From Kitasatospora acidiphila (GTDB taxonomy: Bacteria > Actinomycetota > Actinomycetes > Streptomycetales > Streptomycetaceae): a stretch of DNA of 64,000 bases. The stretch is taken from positions 6,574,501 to 6,638,500 of the forward strand of contig NZ_VIGB01000003.1 of assembly GCF_006636205.1 (NCBI RefSeq), in the 5' to 3' direction. The notes under the pieces were generated by a model. The model was given only the letters and a program-made list of their open reading frames with translations, had not been told where the DNA came from and made no database searches. This document shows, in pieces, positions 63,803 through 64,000 of the stretch. The position numbers and the translations under genes are program-made. The stretch's first letter is position 1; each line of letters opens with the position of its first letter.

Positions 63803-64000
63803 ATGGGGTTCCCCGCCGACGACTGGCCGGACGGGCCCCCGCTCGGCTCGGGTTCGAGAGCCGAGGCGCCGACCGTGGTGCTCGGTTCCCCGGGCGGCGG
63901 GCGCCTACTGCCTGGTCAGGGGAGCACCGAGGCCGCCGCGCCCGGCTGGACCGGCGAGCAGTGGCAGCGCGCCTACCAGCGGGTCCGGCTCACCGGCCGC
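63803..64000 (+). CDS. 5' part of an unknown protein (partial)
   Basis: 66 codons visible from an ATG with GAGGT upstream. The peptide (GFPADDWPDGPPLGSGSRAE, then PGWTGEQWQRAYQRVRLTGR) is Pro/Gly/Ala-rich and probably disordered, as in cytoplasmic N-tails of large actinomycete membrane or signalling proteins. No domain can be named. Confidence 0.6.
   Translation, partial: MGFPADDWPDGPPLGSGSRAEAPTVVLGSPGGGRLLPGQGSTEAAAPGWTGEQWQRAYQRVRLTGR

Overview
The window is about 72% GC with GTG and TTG starts, long antisense shadow frames and many XRE/DUF397/DUF5753/DUF6879 proteins. This points to a streptomycete-type actinomycete (Streptomyces, Kitasatospora or a close relative). The order pyk - ANTAR response regulator - liv operon - thioesterase - polA - rpsA - coaE matches what I recall of the Streptomyces core chromosome.

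Layout. 1-2.9 kb: three translationally coupled minus-strand genes (anchored binding protein, binding-protein/VWA lipoprotein, start of an unknown protein). 3.1-4.6 kb: pyruvate kinase. 4.6-14 kb: accessory block between pyk and a tRNA next to the ANTAR regulator. It holds a compact peptide cassette (ABC exporter, a 67-residue precursor with six C-terminal cysteines in an inhibitor-cystine-knot spacing, and a PqqD-like/CxxC thioredoxin-like/HprK-like fusion), a family 2 glycosyltransferase and a truncated copy of it as 194-bp direct repeats, NUDIX, XRE-DUF397-ATPase genes, and a frameshifted HTH/homing-endonuclease-like gene. 14-33.8 kb: core genes (ANTAR regulator, branched-chain amino-acid ABC transporter, thioesterase, polA, hrpB, methyltransferase, rpsA, MmpL, MarR, coaE). 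33.8-46.7 kb: small enzymes, alpha-amylase with a maltokinase-cap-like neighbour, Lrp plus dehydrogenase, SMP-30, PBP4-type carboxypeptidase, hydrolase, MOSC. 46.8-55.2 kb: second accessory block with a class I aminoacyl-tRNA synthetase-like/ASCH fusion coupled to a low-molecular-weight phosphatase, a CYTH protein between two duplicated small-protein/DUF6879 cassettes, and several XRE regulators. 55.2-57.3 kb: SoxR, a textbook SoxR box and a two-subunit transketolase. 57.3-63.4 kb: the treZ-treY-glgX operon, converting glycogen-type glucan to trehalose.

The most interesting system is the peptide cassette at 4.6-8.1 kb. The exporter, an acidic leader plus six-Cys core, a leader-binding-like domain and a thioredoxin-like CxxC domain sit on one strand, with stop and start codons abutting, as expected for a ribosomally made, disulfide-knotted secreted peptide. 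Second are the aaRS-like/ASCH/phosphatase pair and the SoxR-controlled transketolase.

Quality caveat: at least nine single-base deletions, mostly in C or G runs, break otherwise intact genes including the normally essential coaE. They look like sequencing or consensus errors, so I annotate these genes as one CDS spanning both frames. Functions are assigned from motif recognition only; no database search was run.
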